Of a DNA stretch of 52,622 nucleotides, positions 32,971 to 40,959 are shown in pieces. Location of the stretch: assembly GCF_011058165.1 (NCBI RefSeq), contig NZ_JAALEG010000037.1:1-52622 (forward strand), given 5' to 3'. The DNA comes from Rhodococcus aetherivorans. GTDB taxonomy: Bacteria > Actinomycetota > Actinomycetes > Mycobacteriales > Mycobacteriaceae. Below the pieces are notes generated by a model, which was not told the DNA's origin, searched no databases, and worked only from the letters and a program-made list of their open reading frames with translations. The position numbers and the translations under genes are program-made. Position 1 is the first letter of the stretch. Each line of letters begins with the position of its first letter.

Positions 32971-34040
32971 TACGTGTTGCAGCCGCGGGCGGCGACGGGC
33001 CACCGGTCGACGACCGTGTCCCCGGCGACGACGATCAGGTCGTCGGCGAGATTGACCGTGGTGCACACGTGATTGGGGATCACCCGGACCCGGGTGCCGA
33101 GCGCGGGGCGATCGGCGGCGTCCGGCCACTGCACGCTGGCGTGGTGCTCGGACAGCGCGACGATCCGCGCGTCCGGTGCGCCCAGGATGCGGCCGTAGCC
33201 CGTCGCCCAGGCGGCGCGATCGGCGCCGAGCACCTTGCTGCCGGCGTCGAGCACCACCGTGTCGTCACGCGCCGACACCACCGTCGACAGCGCCGTCAGC
33301 GCGATCGCGTCCGCACCGGCCGTGCCCAGCTCGACCTGCTGCGCGTCGCCGAAGACGTACACGCCCGGCCGCAGCTCGGTGGCAGCCGGCACGTCGAGGT
33401 GCGCGGTGGGGGTCGAGCCGCCGCTGACCACGCTCGCGTCGTGTCCGGTGGCCGCCACCGCCGCCACCGCCCGGCTCAGTGCCGTCGCCTCGTCCGCCGC
33501 CGCGGCGGCCGGCCGACCGGGCCCGTAGGAGTGCCCCGGGAACGTGAACACGCCGCGCACCTCGAGCCCGACCGAGGCGGCCGCGACGGCGACCGACCCG
33601 GCCCGCTCCGGGGCGACCCCGGTGCGGTGGTGACCGCTGTCGACCTCGACGAGCACGTGCAGGCCCGGTCGGGCGTGCTCGGCGAGTGCCCGCGCGCCCT
33701 CGGCCGAGTCCACCCCGACGGTCAGGCGGACCTCCGCGGCGAGCGCACGCAGCCGGGCCCCGCGCGCGGCGTCCGTCCACAGGGGATACGCGATGAACAG
33801 GTCGCGGAAACCGACATCGGCGAAGACCTCGGCCTCGGAGACCGTCGCGACGGTCAGCCCGACGGCGCCGGCGGCGATCTGGCGACGGGCGATCTCGACG
33901 CACTTGTGCGTCTTGGCATGCGGGCGCAGGGTCACGCCACGAATGCGTGCCGCGTCGGCCATCCGCGCGATGTTTCGGTCGAGGACGTCACGGTCGACGA
34001 GCAGAGCGGGGGTGGCGGGGACGGCCGGGAACGCGGGCAT
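32970..34040 (-). CDS. D-serine dehydratase/D-threonine aldolase-like PLP enzyme (alanine racemase N-terminal fold)
   Basis: A 356-residue fold-type III PLP enzyme. 'TPALLVDRDVLDRNIARMA' and 'LRPHAKTHKCVEIARRQ' contain the PLP Lys43. 'LLVEVDSGHHRTGV'-like sequence, 'FTFPGHSYGPG' and 'VVSGGSTPTAH' follow. The C-terminal 'PNHVCTTVNL' gives His324 and Cys326, matching the metal-binding pair of D-serine dehydratase and D-threonine aldolase. It should act on a D-3-hydroxy amino acid, giving an oxo acid plus ammonia or glycine plus aldehyde. It is convergent with MocR and divergent from an N-acyl-D-amino-acid deacylase, which fits a D-amino-acid route. Confidence 0.87.
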   Translation of the reverse strand: MPAFPAVPATPALLVDRDVLDRNIARMADAARIRGVTLRPHAKTHKCVEIARRQIAAGAVGLTVATVSEAEVFADVGFRDLFIAYPLWTDAARGARLRALAAEVRLTVGVDSAEGARALAEHARPGLHVLVEVDSGHHRTGVAPERAGSVAVAAASVGLEVRGVFTFPGHSYGPGRPAAAAADEATALSRAVAAVAATGHDASVVSGGSTPTAHLDVPAATELRPGVYVFGDAQQVELGTAGADAIALTALSTVVSARDDTVVLDAGSKVLGADRAAWATGYGRILGAPDARIVALSEHHASVQWPDAADRPALGTRVRVIPNHVCTTVNLADDLIVVAGDTVVDRWPVAARGCNT

Positions 34041-34157
34041 GGCCGCACTCTATTCGTGGCCCCGACCGGTCCGGCGCCTGCCCGGCGAGTTACCGAAAAT
34101 AGAGAGCGGTCGTCCTCTTTCTCGCTATGCTCGGTGCATCGACGTGAGGGAGGTCAC

Positions 34158-35963
34158 ATGGACACGACACCGGCGCCCGCCGAGTTCGACCTGGTTGTCC
34201 GCGGAGGTCTGTGGTTCGACGGCACCGGCGCACCCGGCGTCGTCCGCGACCTCGGTATCCGGGACGGCGTGGTGGCGGCGGCGAGCGCCGAACCGCTGCC
34301 CATCGGGCCGGACACCGAGGTGATCGAGGCGGAAGGCCGGTGGGTGATGCCCGGCTTCGTGGACCCCCACACCCACTACGACGCCGAGGTGCTCGTCTCG
34401 CCCGGCCTGCCCGAGTCGGTGCGGCATGGCGTCACCACCGTCCTCATGGGCAACTGCTCGCTCTCGACGGTGTTCGTGCCGCCGCTCGACGCCGCGGACC
34501 TGTTCAGCCGGGTCGAGGCGCTGCCCCGCGAACACGTGCTCGCCGCGCTCGAGCAGGGCAGGACCTGGTCGTCGCCCCGGGAATACGTCGCCGCGCTCGA
34601 CGCCCTGCCGCTCGGCCCGAACGTCGCCGCGTTCATCGGGCATTCCGACGTCCGGGCCGCCGTCCTGGGGCTCGGCCGCTCCACCGATCCCGCCAGCGCT
34701 CCGAGCCGTGCCGAACTCGCCGCGATCGAGGCCGGTATCGAGGACGCCCTCGACGCCGGATTCCTCGGCGTGTCCACCATGACGAATCCCTGGGACAAAC
34801 TCGACGGCGATCGCTACCGCTCCCGCACGCTGCCCTCGACCCACGCCTCGTGGTCCGAGTTCCGCCGGATACACCGCATCCTGCGCCGCCGCGGCCGCGT
34901 CCTGCAGGCCGTGCCGAACCTCAACACCAAGTACGACGTGGCGTTCTTCGCCCTCGCCACCACCGGCCTGGGCCGCAAGCCGATGAAGGCCGCCGTGCTC
35001 GCCGCCGCCGACACCAAGGCCGAACGCTGGGTGCACCGCATCTTCGCTCCGATCGCCTTCGCCGCCAACCGGATCGGCCGCGGCGCCTTCCGCTGGCAGC
35101 ACCTGCCCACCACGTTCGAGGTGTACTCCGACGGGATCGACCTCGTGGTGTTCGAGGAGTTCGGCTCGGGGCGGGCCGCCCTGCACCTGAAGGAGGAGGT
35201 CGCCCGCAACGAGCTGCTGCGCGACGAGGCGTACCGCCGCTGGTTCCGGCAGGACTTCGACAAGAAGTTCTCGCCGCGCGTGTGGCACCGCGACTTCGAC
35301 GACACCACCATCGTGGAGTGCCCCGACGCGTCGCTCGTCGGCCGCTCCATCGGCGACGTGGCGCGCGAACGCGGTGTGCACCCGGTGGACACCTTCCTGG
35401 ACCTCGTCGTCGAACACGGACGGAAGTTCCGCTGGCACACGGTGATCGCGAACGATCGGCCGGAGGTGGCCAACCGGCTCCTGCGGCAGCCCGGCGTGAC
35501 CGTCGGCTTCTCCGACGCCGGCGCGCACCTGCGCAACATGGCGTTCTACAACTACGGCATCTGCATGCTGCGCCGCATCCACGAGTACGCCGGGCGCGGA
35601 AAGCCCGTCATGCCGCTGGAATCGGCGATCCACAAGCTCACCGGTGAACTCGGCGACTTCTACGGCATCGACGCCGGGCACCTGCGCATCGGCGACCGCG
35701 CCGACCTCGTGGTGGTCGACCCGGCCGGTCTGAACGAGGACACCGACGCCTACCACGAGGCGCCCATGCCCGAGTTCGGCGGACTGAGCCGCATGGTCAA
35801 CCGCAACGACGCCGCCGTCACCGCGACCGCGGTGGCCGGGCGCGTGGTGTTCCGTGCGGGCGAGTTCGTGCCCGGCTACGGCGCCACCGTCGGCACCGGG
35901 CGCTTCCTGCGCGCGGGCGTCGACGCGCGTGGACCCGTGCCGGCGCGGAGCGGCACCCGATGA
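34158..35963 (+). CDS. N-acyl-D-amino-acid deacylase/D-aminoacylase-like amidohydrolase
   Basis: A 601-residue COG3653-type amidohydrolase. 'DLVVRGGLWFDGTGAPGVVRDLGIRDG' starts the beta domain. 'GFVDPHTHYDAEV' holds the metal-binding His71 and His73, 'LMGNCSLS' holds the conserved Cys, and 'AAFIGHSDVR' and 'VGFSDAGAHLRNMAFYNYG' hold further active-site residues, the latter with the catalytic Asp. The end is 'LRIGDRADLVVVDPAGL'. At ~600 residues it is longer than the ~480-residue D-aminoacylases, like other actinobacterial members. GAGGGAGG precedes ATG 34158. It would free D-amino acids for the divergent PLP enzyme. A TetR gene overlaps its stop. Confidence 0.87.
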   Translation: MDTTPAPAEFDLVVRGGLWFDGTGAPGVVRDLGIRDGVVAAASAEPLPIGPDTEVIEAEGRWVMPGFVDPHTHYDAEVLVSPGLPESVRHGVTTVLMGNCSLSTVFVPPLDAADLFSRVEALPREHVLAALEQGRTWSSPREYVAALDALPLGPNVAAFIGHSDVRAAVLGLGRSTDPASAPSRAELAAIEAGIEDALDAGFLGVSTMTNPWDKLDGDRYRSRTLPSTHASWSEFRRIHRILRRRGRVLQAVPNLNTKYDVAFFALATTGLGRKPMKAAVLAAADTKAERWVHRIFAPIAFAANRIGRGAFRWQHLPTTFEVYSDGIDLVVFEEFGSGRAALHLKEEVARNELLRDEAYRRWFRQDFDKKFSPRVWHRDFDDTTIVECPDASLVGRSIGDVARERGVHPVDTFLDLVVEHGRKFRWHTVIANDRPEVANRLLRQPGVTVGFSDAGAHLRNMAFYNYGICMLRRIHEYAGRGKPVMPLESAIHKLTGELGDFYGIDAGHLRIGDRADLVVVDPAGLNEDTDAYHEAPMPEFGGLSRMVNRNDAAVTATAVAGRVVFRAGEFVPGYGATVGTGRFLRAGVDARGPVPARSGTR

Positions 35964-36592
35964 CGGAAGCGCCGGAGCGAGAACGACACCCGGTCGCGGG
36001 GCGGCGCACCCAGCAGCAGCGCCGCACGGCCACGATCGAGCGGATCCTCGACGCGACCGTCGAGGCCCTCGGTGAACTCGGCTACACCGCCACCACCATC
36101 GGGGAGGTGTGCCGCCGCTCCGGGGTGTCCTCCGGTGGGGTGTTCCGGCACTTCCCGGCCCGGCTCGATCTGATGGTCGCCGCCGCCGACGCCGTCCGCG
36201 AGCGGCAGTTCGCGAACTTCCGGCTCGGGCTCGAACAACTCGGTGGGCCCGGCGACAGCCCCGAGTCGGTCCGCGAGTGCCTGCGGCTGCTGCGGGCCGC
36301 GTGCCGCGCCCCGATCAACGCCGCCTGGTACGAACTGCTCGGCGCGGCGCGCACCGATCCCGCGCTGCGCGCCCGTCTCGCTCCGATGGCGCAGCGGTAC
36401 CACGCCCAGATCGCCGAGTTCGGCCGCACCCTGCCGATCGCCTCCCGGTTCGAACCGGCGGAATTCGACACGCTGCTGTTCACGATCGTGCACCTGCTGG
36501 ACGGGGAGGCCGTCGCCGCGGTGGTCCACCCGCAGCCCGAGCAGGAGGAGCCGCGTCTCGCTCTGGTGGCCCAGCTGGTGACCGGAAGGTGA
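35960..36592 (+). CDS. TetR-family transcriptional regulator
   Basis: A 210-residue TetR protein. The N-terminal 'RRTQQQRRTATIERILDATVEALGELGYTATTIGEVCRRSGVSSGGVFRHF' contains the helix-turn-helix at about residues 45-70 (here quoted by its parts: 'TTIGEVCRRSG' and 'GGVFRHFPAR'). The C-terminal domain carries 'ECLRLLRAACRAPINAAWYELL' and 'LLFTIVHLLDGEAV'. Its start overlaps the deacylase stop (ATGA), so it is co-transcribed and likely feeds back on that promoter. It is followed after 20 bp by an alpha/beta hydrolase gene that may be in the same transcript. Confidence 0.88.
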   Translation: MTEAPERERHPVAGRRTQQQRRTATIERILDATVEALGELGYTATTIGEVCRRSGVSSGGVFRHFPARLDLMVAAADAVRERQFANFRLGLEQLGGPGDSPESVRECLRLLRAACRAPINAAWYELLGAARTDPALRARLAPMAQRYHAQIAEFGRTLPIASRFEPAEFDTLLFTIVHLLDGEAVAAVVHPQPEQEEPRLALVAQLVTGR

Positions 36593-36612
36593 GAGCGAAG
36601 TAGGTTCGGGTA

Positions 36613-37491
36613 ATGAGCATCGACAACGAATCGGCGCCGAAGTGGTTCGTCGAGGCACTTGCCGCGCCGGTGGAGACCGGCAACGTCGAGGTCGACGGCG
36701 TCTCGATCGCCTACCGCGCGTGGGGTGAGGAGGGCTGTCCCGGCATCGTGCTGGTGCACGGCGGGATGGCGCACTCGCGCTGGTGGGATCACGTCGCACC
36801 CCAGCTCGCCGAGGGCCGGCGCGTCGTCGCGCTGGACATGAGCGGGCACGGGGACAGCGGCCACCGCGACGGCTACTCCCTCGAACTGTGGGCCGCGGAG
36901 GTGCTCGCGGTGGCGCAGGCCGGCGGGATCGCCGGGCCCCCGGTGCTGGTCGGCCACAGCATGGGCGGGATCGTCTCCTTCGCGGCCTCCCATCTGTACG
37001 GCGACCGGCTGGACGGGGTGGTGATTCTCGACTCCCCGATCCGGGACCTGACGCCCGAGGAGATCGAGATGCGGGCGCAGGCCGCGCGGGAGCGCAGTGG
37101 CACGAAGGTGTATCCGACGGCGGAGGAGGCGATGGCGCGGTTCCGGCTGGTCCCGCCCCAGGAGACCGCCGAGCCGTACGTGCTCGAGCACATCGCGCGG
37201 CAGTCCATGCGGCAGGTGCCCGGGGGGTGGAGCTGGAAGTTCGACGCCCTGCGGATGACCAAGGACCGGCGCACCAGCCTCGAGAGCTTCGAGGCGAAGT
37301 GCCGCATCGCCTACTTCCGCTCGGAGAACGGCATCGTCGGTCCCAACCTGCTGGCCCGGATGCGGCCCCAGTTCGGTCCGGACGCGCTGGTGACGGATCT
37401 GCCGGTCGCGGGACATCACCCGGTCATCGACCAGCCGCTGGCGGTGGTCACCGCCGTGCGCACGGTCCTGGCGGCCTGGTCGCCGGCGTGA
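36613..37491 (+). CDS. Alpha/beta hydrolase
   Basis: A 292-residue alpha/beta hydrolase. The oxyanion strand is 'IVLVHGGMAHSRWWD', 'VVALDMSGHGDSGHR' follows, and the nucleophile elbow is 'LVGHSMGGIVSF' with Ser116. The acid is likely in the 'CRIAYFRSENGIV' region, and His is in 'VAGHHPVIDQPLAV'. No signal peptide is seen. The small lid contains 'YVLEHIARQSMRQVPGGWSWKFD'. It may be an ester, lactone or C-C bond hydrolase. It lies 20 bp after TetR and overlaps the next gene by 4 bp (GTGA), so the two hydrolase-nitroreductase genes are coupled. Confidence 0.9.
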   Translation: MSIDNESAPKWFVEALAAPVETGNVEVDGVSIAYRAWGEEGCPGIVLVHGGMAHSRWWDHVAPQLAEGRRVVALDMSGHGDSGHRDGYSLELWAAEVLAVAQAGGIAGPPVLVGHSMGGIVSFAASHLYGDRLDGVVILDSPIRDLTPEEIEMRAQAARERSGTKVYPTAEEAMARFRLVPPQETAEPYVLEHIARQSMRQVPGGWSWKFDALRMTKDRRTSLESFEAKCRIAYFRSENGIVGPNLLARMRPQFGPDALVTDLPVAGHHPVIDQPLAVVTAVRTVLAAWSPA

Positions 37492-37961
37492 ATCCGATCC
37501 GGCCGGTGGCGGTGAAACTGGGGAGCCAGCCGTGGCTGCCGCGGTTCGGCAAGCAGATCGTCACCGTCGACCACACCATCCAGCGGGTCACGTTCGGCCG
37601 CGTCACCCTGCTCACCCTGGCCGGCCTGCCGGAGCTCGTCCTCACGGTCCGCGGCCGCAAGAGCGGGGTCGAGCGGAGCACGCCGCTGCTGGGCGTTCCG
37701 CACGACGACGCCTGGCTCGTCGCCGGCTCGAACTGGGGGATGCCGGAGCTGCCCGGCTGGGCCCGCAATCTCGACGCCGCCGACGAGGCCCGGGTCACCT
37801 ACCGCGGCCGCGAGACCGTGGTGGTACCGCGACGCTCGGAGGGCAGCGAGCGGGCGATCCACTGGGAGGTGCTGGTGGAGGTGTGGCCCAACTACGAGGT
37901 GTACGCCCGGCGCACCGAGCGGGAGATCCCGATCTACGTCCTCGCGCCGTACGAGGACTGA
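37488..37961 (+). CDS. Deazaflavin (F420)-dependent nitroreductase family protein (DUF385/Ddn-like)
   Basis: A 157-residue split-barrel protein. 'LVLTVRGRKSGVERSTPLLGVPHDDAWLVAGSNWG' is the family's central motif, with the Gly/Arg/Lys/Ser segment that binds the F420 phosphate. 'PGWARNLDAADEARVTYRGRE' and 'YARRTEREIPIYVLAPYE' follow. F420 proteins of this type are largely actinobacterial, supporting the taxonomic reading. GTG 37488 overlaps the hydrolase stop. Members reduce quinones, nitro compounds or fatty acids; the physiological substrate here is unknown. Confidence 0.9.
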   Translation: MNPIRPVAVKLGSQPWLPRFGKQIVTVDHTIQRVTFGRVTLLTLAGLPELVLTVRGRKSGVERSTPLLGVPHDDAWLVAGSNWGMPELPGWARNLDAADEARVTYRGRETVVVPRRSEGSERAIHWEVLVEVWPNYEVYARRTEREIPIYVLAPYED

Positions 37962-38012
37962 CAGGGCTCGCCGAATCGGTCAGGGTCGGCATCGGCCCTC
38001 CGACGAGCCCTG
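37962..38012. terminator. Stem-loop after the F420-dependent gene
   Basis: CAGGGCTCG (37962-37970) pairs perfectly with CGAGCCCTG (38004-38012). The 33-nt loop holds a smaller CCGAATCGG dyad. It begins at the stop codon, suggesting a terminator. Confidence 0.5.
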
Positions 38013-38047
38013 CGTGCGGTATCTGCCCGCATTGCTAGTCTCGAACC

Positions 38048-38545
38048 GTGCGGGAGGCTTCGGAGTTCCACGTGCGGGCGCCCGGACCGGCCGACGCCGA
38101 TGCGATCGCTCGGGTGCTGATCGTCACCTGGCGCGCCACGTACGGGCACCTTCTCCCGAGTTCCTTCTTCGACGACGACGCGCTCGAACAGCGGACGGCC
38201 ATGTGGCGCTCCATGCTGAACGGGCCGCGGCGGCCGCCGCGACTACGCGTTGCAGAGGCTCACGGGGAGATTGTCGGGTTCGCTTCTGCAGGCATACCGA
38301 TAGACGACGAGGACCCCGTCCGAGATCTTCAGCTCTACACCCTCTATCTCCTGCCCGAACACCACGGGAGTGGTGCGGGGCAGGCACTTCTCGACGCGGT
38401 TCTGGCCGGGGACCGTGCGCAACTCTGGGTCGCCGAGGACAATCCCCGCGCGCACAGCTTCTATCGCCGCAACGGCTTCCTGCCCGACGGAGCGGAGAAG
38501 AACTACCCTGGCACGGCTCTCGTCGAAGTCAGACTCGTCCGATAA
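38048..38545 (+). CDS. GNAT-family N-acetyltransferase
   Basis: A 165-residue acetyltransferase. 'VRAPGPADADAIARVLIVTWRATYGHLLP' is the typical start, and 'LYLLPEHHGSGAGQALLDAVL' is the acetyl-CoA pyrophosphate loop. 'LWVAEDNPRAHSFYRRNGFLPDG' is motif B. GTG 38048 is 7 bases after TAGTCT, a possible -10 element, with no ribosome site, so the mRNA may be leaderless. The substrate is unknown. It stands alone between a stem-loop and a minus-strand gene. GC and codon pattern in its second half are slightly less biased than its neighbours. Confidence 0.88.
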   Translation: MREASEFHVRAPGPADADAIARVLIVTWRATYGHLLPSSFFDDDALEQRTAMWRSMLNGPRRPPRLRVAEAHGEIVGFASAGIPIDDEDPVRDLQLYTLYLLPEHHGSGAGQALLDAVLAGDRAQLWVAEDNPRAHSFYRRNGFLPDGAEKNYPGTALVEVRLVR

Positions 38546-38686
38546 CCGGCACCCTGTGACAACCACCGCGAGCGACGGGTATCCCTGTCTGCAGCGCCGG
38601 GGCCGGGCGGAACCGCAGTCGGGGCCCGGCGGCGGCTACTTTCCCGGACCGGTCGCCGCGCCCACTCGGAACACCCGGGAGCAAGG

Positions 38687-39673
38687 TCAGCGCGTCTCCG
38701 GTTCGTCGGCGTAGTAGTCGCTCTCCAAGACCACGGGCGCGACCGTTGCCGGCGTCGTGTCGCCCGCGCGCCGTCGTGCGGAGAACATCGCTCCGAGGGC
38801 CGGCACGTGTGGGGCAACCCGCGCGAGACCGGTCGGCTCGGCCATGTCGTCGTAGATCGCCTCGACGCCGCCGCGCATGAAGTAGGTCTCGTGCCAGAAC
38901 CCGGTGCCGCCGGAGTCGCGCAGGAACGTGCGCCACCAGAGCCGATGCGGGTCGGAGCGGGTCCAGCGTTCCAGACTGTCCAGGTCGCGCCAGTATTGCC
39001 GCATCCCGGCGTGGGGCGGAAGCAGGGACCAGATGAAGTCCTCGTGCAGCAGCAGCCCGTCGGGCTTGTCCTTCCACGATCGGTTGATCTGCGGTCCGAG
39101 CCCCAGCATCCGCAGCAAGCCGCGAGGACGATTCACGCGCATTCCGAGGTAGACGACGACCAGGTCCGGGTAGCCGGACAGGTCGATGGTCGAACGGTCG
39201 ACACGCATGACACGGTCCTTCGTCGGCAGGTGGCCGTCGGCCTTCGTTTCGAGCAGGCCCTTGAGGTTCTCCAGGTTCACGGCAAATTCCCGTCGGAGGC
39301 CGGCAACAACCAGCGGGTCACCGAGCTTGAAGAGGCCCCTCTGCTCCATCCGCATGCGGCACGTCACCCGGGTCCCGTCGGCCGTCGTGTCGGTCAGATA
39401 CGCCGCCTCGAAACTGCTCGGTCCCGAAGCCCCGGTGAAGGTGATCTTCGTGTTCGGCTCGTAGTGGACGTACTCGTTGGTCAGCTCGAGCTTGCGTCCC
39501 ATGAATCTACGGACAGCGACATGCCTGGTACCTACTCCCGGCGGTCCGTCGGTGATCCGGCGTACTTCCAGCAATCCGTCTTGCCATCGGGGAGCGTTGG
39601 TCTGGTCCGCGACAAAGGTGAACACTTCGCCGATCGGGCGCGCGATGACAATGCTGTCCTCGACTTCGATCAT
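38687..39673 (-). CDS. Fusion protein: SRPBCC domain + DUF4188 (monooxygenase-like) domain
   Basis: A 328-residue protein with two recognisable parts. Residues 1-~145 are an SRPBCC/polyketide-cyclase-like ligand pocket ('VEDSIVIARPIGEVFTFVADQTNAPRWQDG', quoted in part, 'GRKLELTNEYVHYEPN' and 'RMRMEQRGLFKLGDPLV'). Residues ~155-310 are DUF4188-like, a ferredoxin-like fold related to aldoxime dehydratase/monooxygenases: 'VVVYLGMRVNRPRGLLRMLGLG', 'MRQYWRDLDSLERW' and 'GFWHETYFMRGGVEAIYDDM'. Both domains usually occur as separate proteins. GGAGG precedes ATG 39673. The upstream region has two direct repeats. Function is unknown; ligand binding coupled to oxidation or heme handling is a guess. Confidence 0.8.
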   Translation of the reverse strand: MIEVEDSIVIARPIGEVFTFVADQTNAPRWQDGLLEVRRITDGPPGVGTRHVAVRRFMGRKLELTNEYVHYEPNTKITFTGASGPSSFEAAYLTDTTADGTRVTCRMRMEQRGLFKLGDPLVVAGLRREFAVNLENLKGLLETKADGHLPTKDRVMRVDRSTIDLSGYPDLVVVYLGMRVNRPRGLLRMLGLGPQINRSWKDKPDGLLLHEDFIWSLLPPHAGMRQYWRDLDSLERWTRSDPHRLWWRTFLRDSGGTGFWHETYFMRGGVEAIYDDMAEPTGLARVAPHVPALGAMFSARRRAGDTTPATVAPVVLESDYYADEPETR

Positions 39674-39755
39674 GGCGGCCTCCTATCCGGCCTCGCACCG
39701 CCGCGCCCCCACCGGGTGTGAGTGATGGTGACCGGTCTCCGGTCCCTGAATCTAC

Positions 39756-39843
39756 GTCTTCGGACACGGCATTCATGTCTTCGGACACGGTTTCGGTGCG
39801 TAGACCGCTCCCCCTTGCTCGAGCACATATTCGATCTTCGAAT
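39756..39843. promoter_or_regulatory. Direct repeats and a dyad in the promoter region of the SRPBCC-DUF4188 gene
   Basis: GTCTTCGGACACGG occurs at 39756-39769 and 39777-39790, exactly 21 bp apart (two helical turns). ATTCGA-tct-TCGAAT at 39829-39843 is a separate inverted repeat. A regulator binding the same DNA face twice is likely. Confidence 0.6.
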
Positions 39844-39908
39844 GACGGCCGGTCGCTGCGGCAGCCGGCGCAACCGGCCGGGGTCGTCCTTCTCGAAAGT
39901 TGATCAGC

Positions 39909-40529
39909 TCACGCCATCTCGGGGACGTGCAGGTGCGCGATGGCGAGCTCGAACTCGCAGGTATCGAGCACCTCGGCGCCCGCCGCGCGAGCCACTTCGG
40001 CCCGGATGCTGTCGACGCGTTCTCTGCTGCGTTCCATCGCCTCGGCGCTGTCGAACGTCAGCGACGACACCCCGCGACCCGCGGCGCGGTCGAGCATCAG
40101 GCTGGCGCTGCAGAAGCCCTCGAGTTCCTCCATCTGGGGCAGTGCGGCCATCTTCCACATGTCCACGCCGCGGTCCATGTGGGCCGGCTCGGTCTTGACC
40201 CAGGTGACGCGGCACCAGGCCCCGCGCTCGGAATGGTGGTCGCGATGCATGACAGCGATCTCCCACCGCGAGACCTCCGTGGTGCCGTGGAAGATCTCGG
40301 CGGCGGCGTCACGCAGCGTCCGCACCGGGCCCTCGCTGGCGCGTAGCGATTCCTCGTCCCGCCACGAACTGGTCGCGATGCACCGGCCCGAGCCGCGATC
40401 GATCAGCAGGGACATTCCGAGGCAGCCCTCGATGTCCGCCAGCGCGGGCATCACGGTGTCGCGTACGTGCTTGATCCCGGCATCGATGTACGACGGATGC
40501 GCGTGAATTGTGGTGGAGCGTGCGAACAT
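39909..40529 (-). CDS. Double antibiotic-biosynthesis-monooxygenase (ABM)-like protein
   Basis: A 206-residue protein made of two ferredoxin-like ABM repeats. The first (about 1-95) has 'STTIHAHPSYIDAGIKHVRDTVMPAL' and 'IDRGSGRCIATSSWRDEESLRAS'. The second (about 105-200) has 'HMDRGVDMWKMAALPQMEELEGF' and 'LDRAAGRGVSSLTFDSAEAMERS', repeating the same pattern. Single-domain ABM proteins dimerise, so this is a covalent dimer-like form. They include quinol monooxygenases and heme-degrading enzymes; no heme ligand can be assigned. Strong GGAGAAGG precedes ATG 40529. It lies downstream of PhaC on the same strand but beyond a hairpin and 430 bp. Confidence 0.82.
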   Translation of the reverse strand: MFARSTTIHAHPSYIDAGIKHVRDTVMPALADIEGCLGMSLLIDRGSGRCIATSSWRDEESLRASEGPVRTLRDAAAEIFHGTTEVSRWEIAVMHRDHHSERGAWCRVTWVKTEPAHMDRGVDMWKMAALPQMEELEGFCSASLMLDRAAGRGVSSLTFDSAEAMERSRERVDSIRAEVARAAGAEVLDTCEFELAIAHLHVPEMA

Positions 40530-40914
40530 GATCGGCACCCTTCTCCTCAGGGCGGCGCCGACGCGGCGTCGCCGGTCATTCCCCCGTGCTTCACCCTGCT
40601 CCCTCAATCCGCCGGAGGCAATGGGCGGTGACCGATTCTCTCCGCGGCCAGGAGCGGTCGCAGTCGTCGCGGGCTCGCGGGGTCTCGTGTTTTCCGAGGT
40701 GCATGCCCTCGGTGTCCACAGCAGAATGCTGCGCCGGTGTTGTGTCACCACGCCGTCGGGTGCGTCTGCGCGTTGTCCGACGGGTACGGGAGGCGCCCGT
40801 TCCATGGGTCGATGCAACGATCGGAAGGCGTTGCAAACCCGAGACGTCTCCAAGGTGCCGGAGAGCGGGTCTCCAGCAGGAGTAGAGCGGTCGTCACTAC
40901 CGCTGTGGTGGGAC
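40530..40914. other. Gene-free spacer between phaC and the ABM gene
   Basis: No frame here gives a convincing protein. It should hold the promoter of the ABM gene near 40530-40600; I could not single out clear -10/-35 boxes. Confidence 0.5.
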
Positions 40915-40942
40915 ACCCGTCCGGGTCCGGGTCCGGACGGGT
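40915..40942. terminator. phaC terminator hairpin
   Basis: ACCCGTCCGG (40915-40924) and CCGGACGGGT (40933-40942) are exact complements with an 8-nt loop, 18 bases beyond the phaC stop. Confidence 0.7.
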
Positions 40943-40959
40943 CGCCGGGGGACGGGCGG

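Noticed and set aside
31485-34157. Long upstream extension of the N-acyl-D-amino-acid deacylase frame through the MocR and DSD-like genes
   Set aside because: The upstream ~890 residues are Arg/Gly/Pro-rich shadows; the deacylase family starts at the ATG with a strong ribosome site at 34158.
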